A stretch of DNA of 64,000 bases from Holophagales bacterium (GTDB lineage Bacteria; Acidobacteriota; Thermoanaerobaculia; UBA5066): positions 434,001-498,000 of the forward strand of contig JADKBZ010000001.1 of assembly GCA_016714815.1 (NCBI GenBank), written 5' to 3'. A program made the position numbers and the translations under genes. Shown here one piece after another: positions 63,462-64,000 of the stretch. The notes beneath the pieces are model-generated. The model was not told where the DNA came from, did not search any database, and was given only the letters and a program-made list of their open reading frames with translations. Within the stretch, counting starts at the first letter, position 1. Each line of letters opens with the position of its first letter.

Positions 63462-64000
63462 ATGGCTCGCCCCGACGGACGCTCCCCCCTCCAGCTCCGC
63501 CCCGTCTCCCTCGAGTGCGACGTCGTTTCGCACGCCGAGGGTTCGTGCCTCATCGTCCAGGGAAGGACGAAGGTCCTCATCGTCGCGACGCTCGAGCAGA
63601 AGACCCCTCCGTTTCTGCGCGACACGGGCGAAGGGTGGATCACCGCCGAGTACGGGATGCTCCCGCGCGCCACGCTCGAGCGGTCGCCCCGCGAGGCCGC
63701 GAAGGGAAAGCAGACGGGCCGCAGCCTCGAGATCCAGCGGCTCATCGGGCGCGCGCTGCGCGGCGTGGCGGACCGGCGCACCTTCCCGGAGTGGACGGTC
63801 ACGCTCGACTGCGACGTCCTCGTGGCCGACGCCGGCACGCGCTGCGCGTCGGTGACGGGAGCCTGGGTCGCCCTCGCCCTCGCCCTCGAGACGCTCCGGA
63901 AGAGAGGCGGGCTGAAGAAGCCCCCCTTCCGCGAGGCCGTCGCGGCCATCTCGGTCGGCGTCCTCCCCGACCGGGAACGCCCCGAAGGCATGGTCGCGCT
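63462..64000 (+). CDS. rph: Ribonuclease PH (3' end outside the window)
   Basis: ATG 63462, 11 bases after murI, opens a frame that stays open to the window end (179 codons). It reads MARPDGRSPLQLRPVSLECD, EGSCLIVQGRTKVLIVATLE, WITAEYGMLPRATLERSPRE and RSLEIQRLIGRALRGVADRR, then LDCDVLVADAGTRCASVTGA, characteristic of RNase PH. It is the phosphorolytic 3'-exoribonuclease that trims tRNA ends. The rest of the gene lies outside the window. Confidence 0.97.
   Translation, partial: MARPDGRSPLQLRPVSLECDVVSHAEGSCLIVQGRTKVLIVATLEQKTPPFLRDTGEGWITAEYGMLPRATLERSPREAAKGKQTGRSLEIQRLIGRALRGVADRRTFPEWTVTLDCDVLVADAGTRCASVTGAWVALALALETLRKRGGLKKPPFREAVAAISVGVLPDRERPEGMVA

Noticed and set aside
1..64000. CRISPR arrays, tRNA or rRNA genes
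   Set aside because: No regularly spaced repeats, tRNA cloverleaf-like blocks or rRNA signature sequences were noticed by reading; a tRNAscan and CRISPR search would be decisive.

Overview
The window is strongly GC-rich bacterial chromosome with dense, short-spaced genes, many GTG starts and many ATGA stop/start overlaps. The best guess for the source is Acidobacteriota, perhaps the Thermoanaerobaculia. This is inferred from the GC content, the pilT-amidase-GerMN-murI-rph neighbourhood, a DUF2911/TPR protein, and a secreted metalloprotease ending in a C-terminal domain (PCRVVETR ... DVNGYF) that I associate with that phylum. No rRNA, tRNA or CRISPR array was recognised.

Layout. (1) 0.2-6.2 kb: a coupled signalling operon made of a protein with two S1-like domains, a receiver and a GAF domain (apparently split from its kinase by a frameshift), a receiver/sensor kinase and a receiver-PP2C phosphatase. 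(2) 6.4-10.3 kb: an IS256-type transposase remnant, then a decayed SNF2-like helicase gene (copy 1) and gene scraps. (3) 10.6-19.6 kb: an intact five-gene cassette. It encodes a giant exported protein of about 1860 residues, a MotA/TolQ/ExbB-like channel protein, two different ExbD-like single-span proteins that each carry the membrane aspartate, and an exported DUF5675-like protein. An inverted pair of about 80-bp repeats brackets it. This is my main candidate for an undescribed system. (4) 20-34 kb: an accessory graveyard. It holds IS630, IS1634 and IS66 remnants, a broken AAA+ ATPase, a 5'-truncated phospholipase-D-like gene coupled to helicase copy 2, an AbiE-type toxin-antitoxin pair (antitoxin frameshifted), a broken helicase-nuclease, and a second nucleotidyltransferase/winged-helix pair on the minus strand. 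(5) 33.8-38.4 kb: secreted metalloprotease, small membrane protein and GAF-PAS-GGDEF diguanylate cyclase. (6) 38.6-44.5 kb: an intact drmABC core of a DISARM phage-defence system, with no methyltransferase, drmD or drmE recognised in the window. (7) 44.5-51 kb: an internally deleted methyltransferase, a DUF4143 ATPase, a PARG-like macrodomain protein, DUF2911 and YwqK-hydrolase genes, and a sugar-dehydrogenase remnant. (8) 51-64 kb: mostly intact housekeeping and envelope genes: penicillin-binding protein, esterase, dinB, DUF1801, pilT-like ATPase, amidase, GerMN protein, murI and the start of rph.

How parts work together. The signalling operon reads as a sensor to phosphorelay to PP2C output. 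drmA-drmB-drmC overlap by 4 bases and form one translationally coupled unit. The five-gene cassette looks like an ion-driven envelope machine: channel plus two aspartate-bearing partners in the inner membrane, with two exported proteins as the likely effectors. In the 6-10 kb and 20-34 kb regions, fragments of the same helicase, PLD and AAA genes recur. Both helicase copies carry frame breaks at the same two points, which suggests that one ancestral locus was already deleted before it was duplicated and scattered. The possibility that some frameshifts are assembly errors cannot be excluded from sequence alone.
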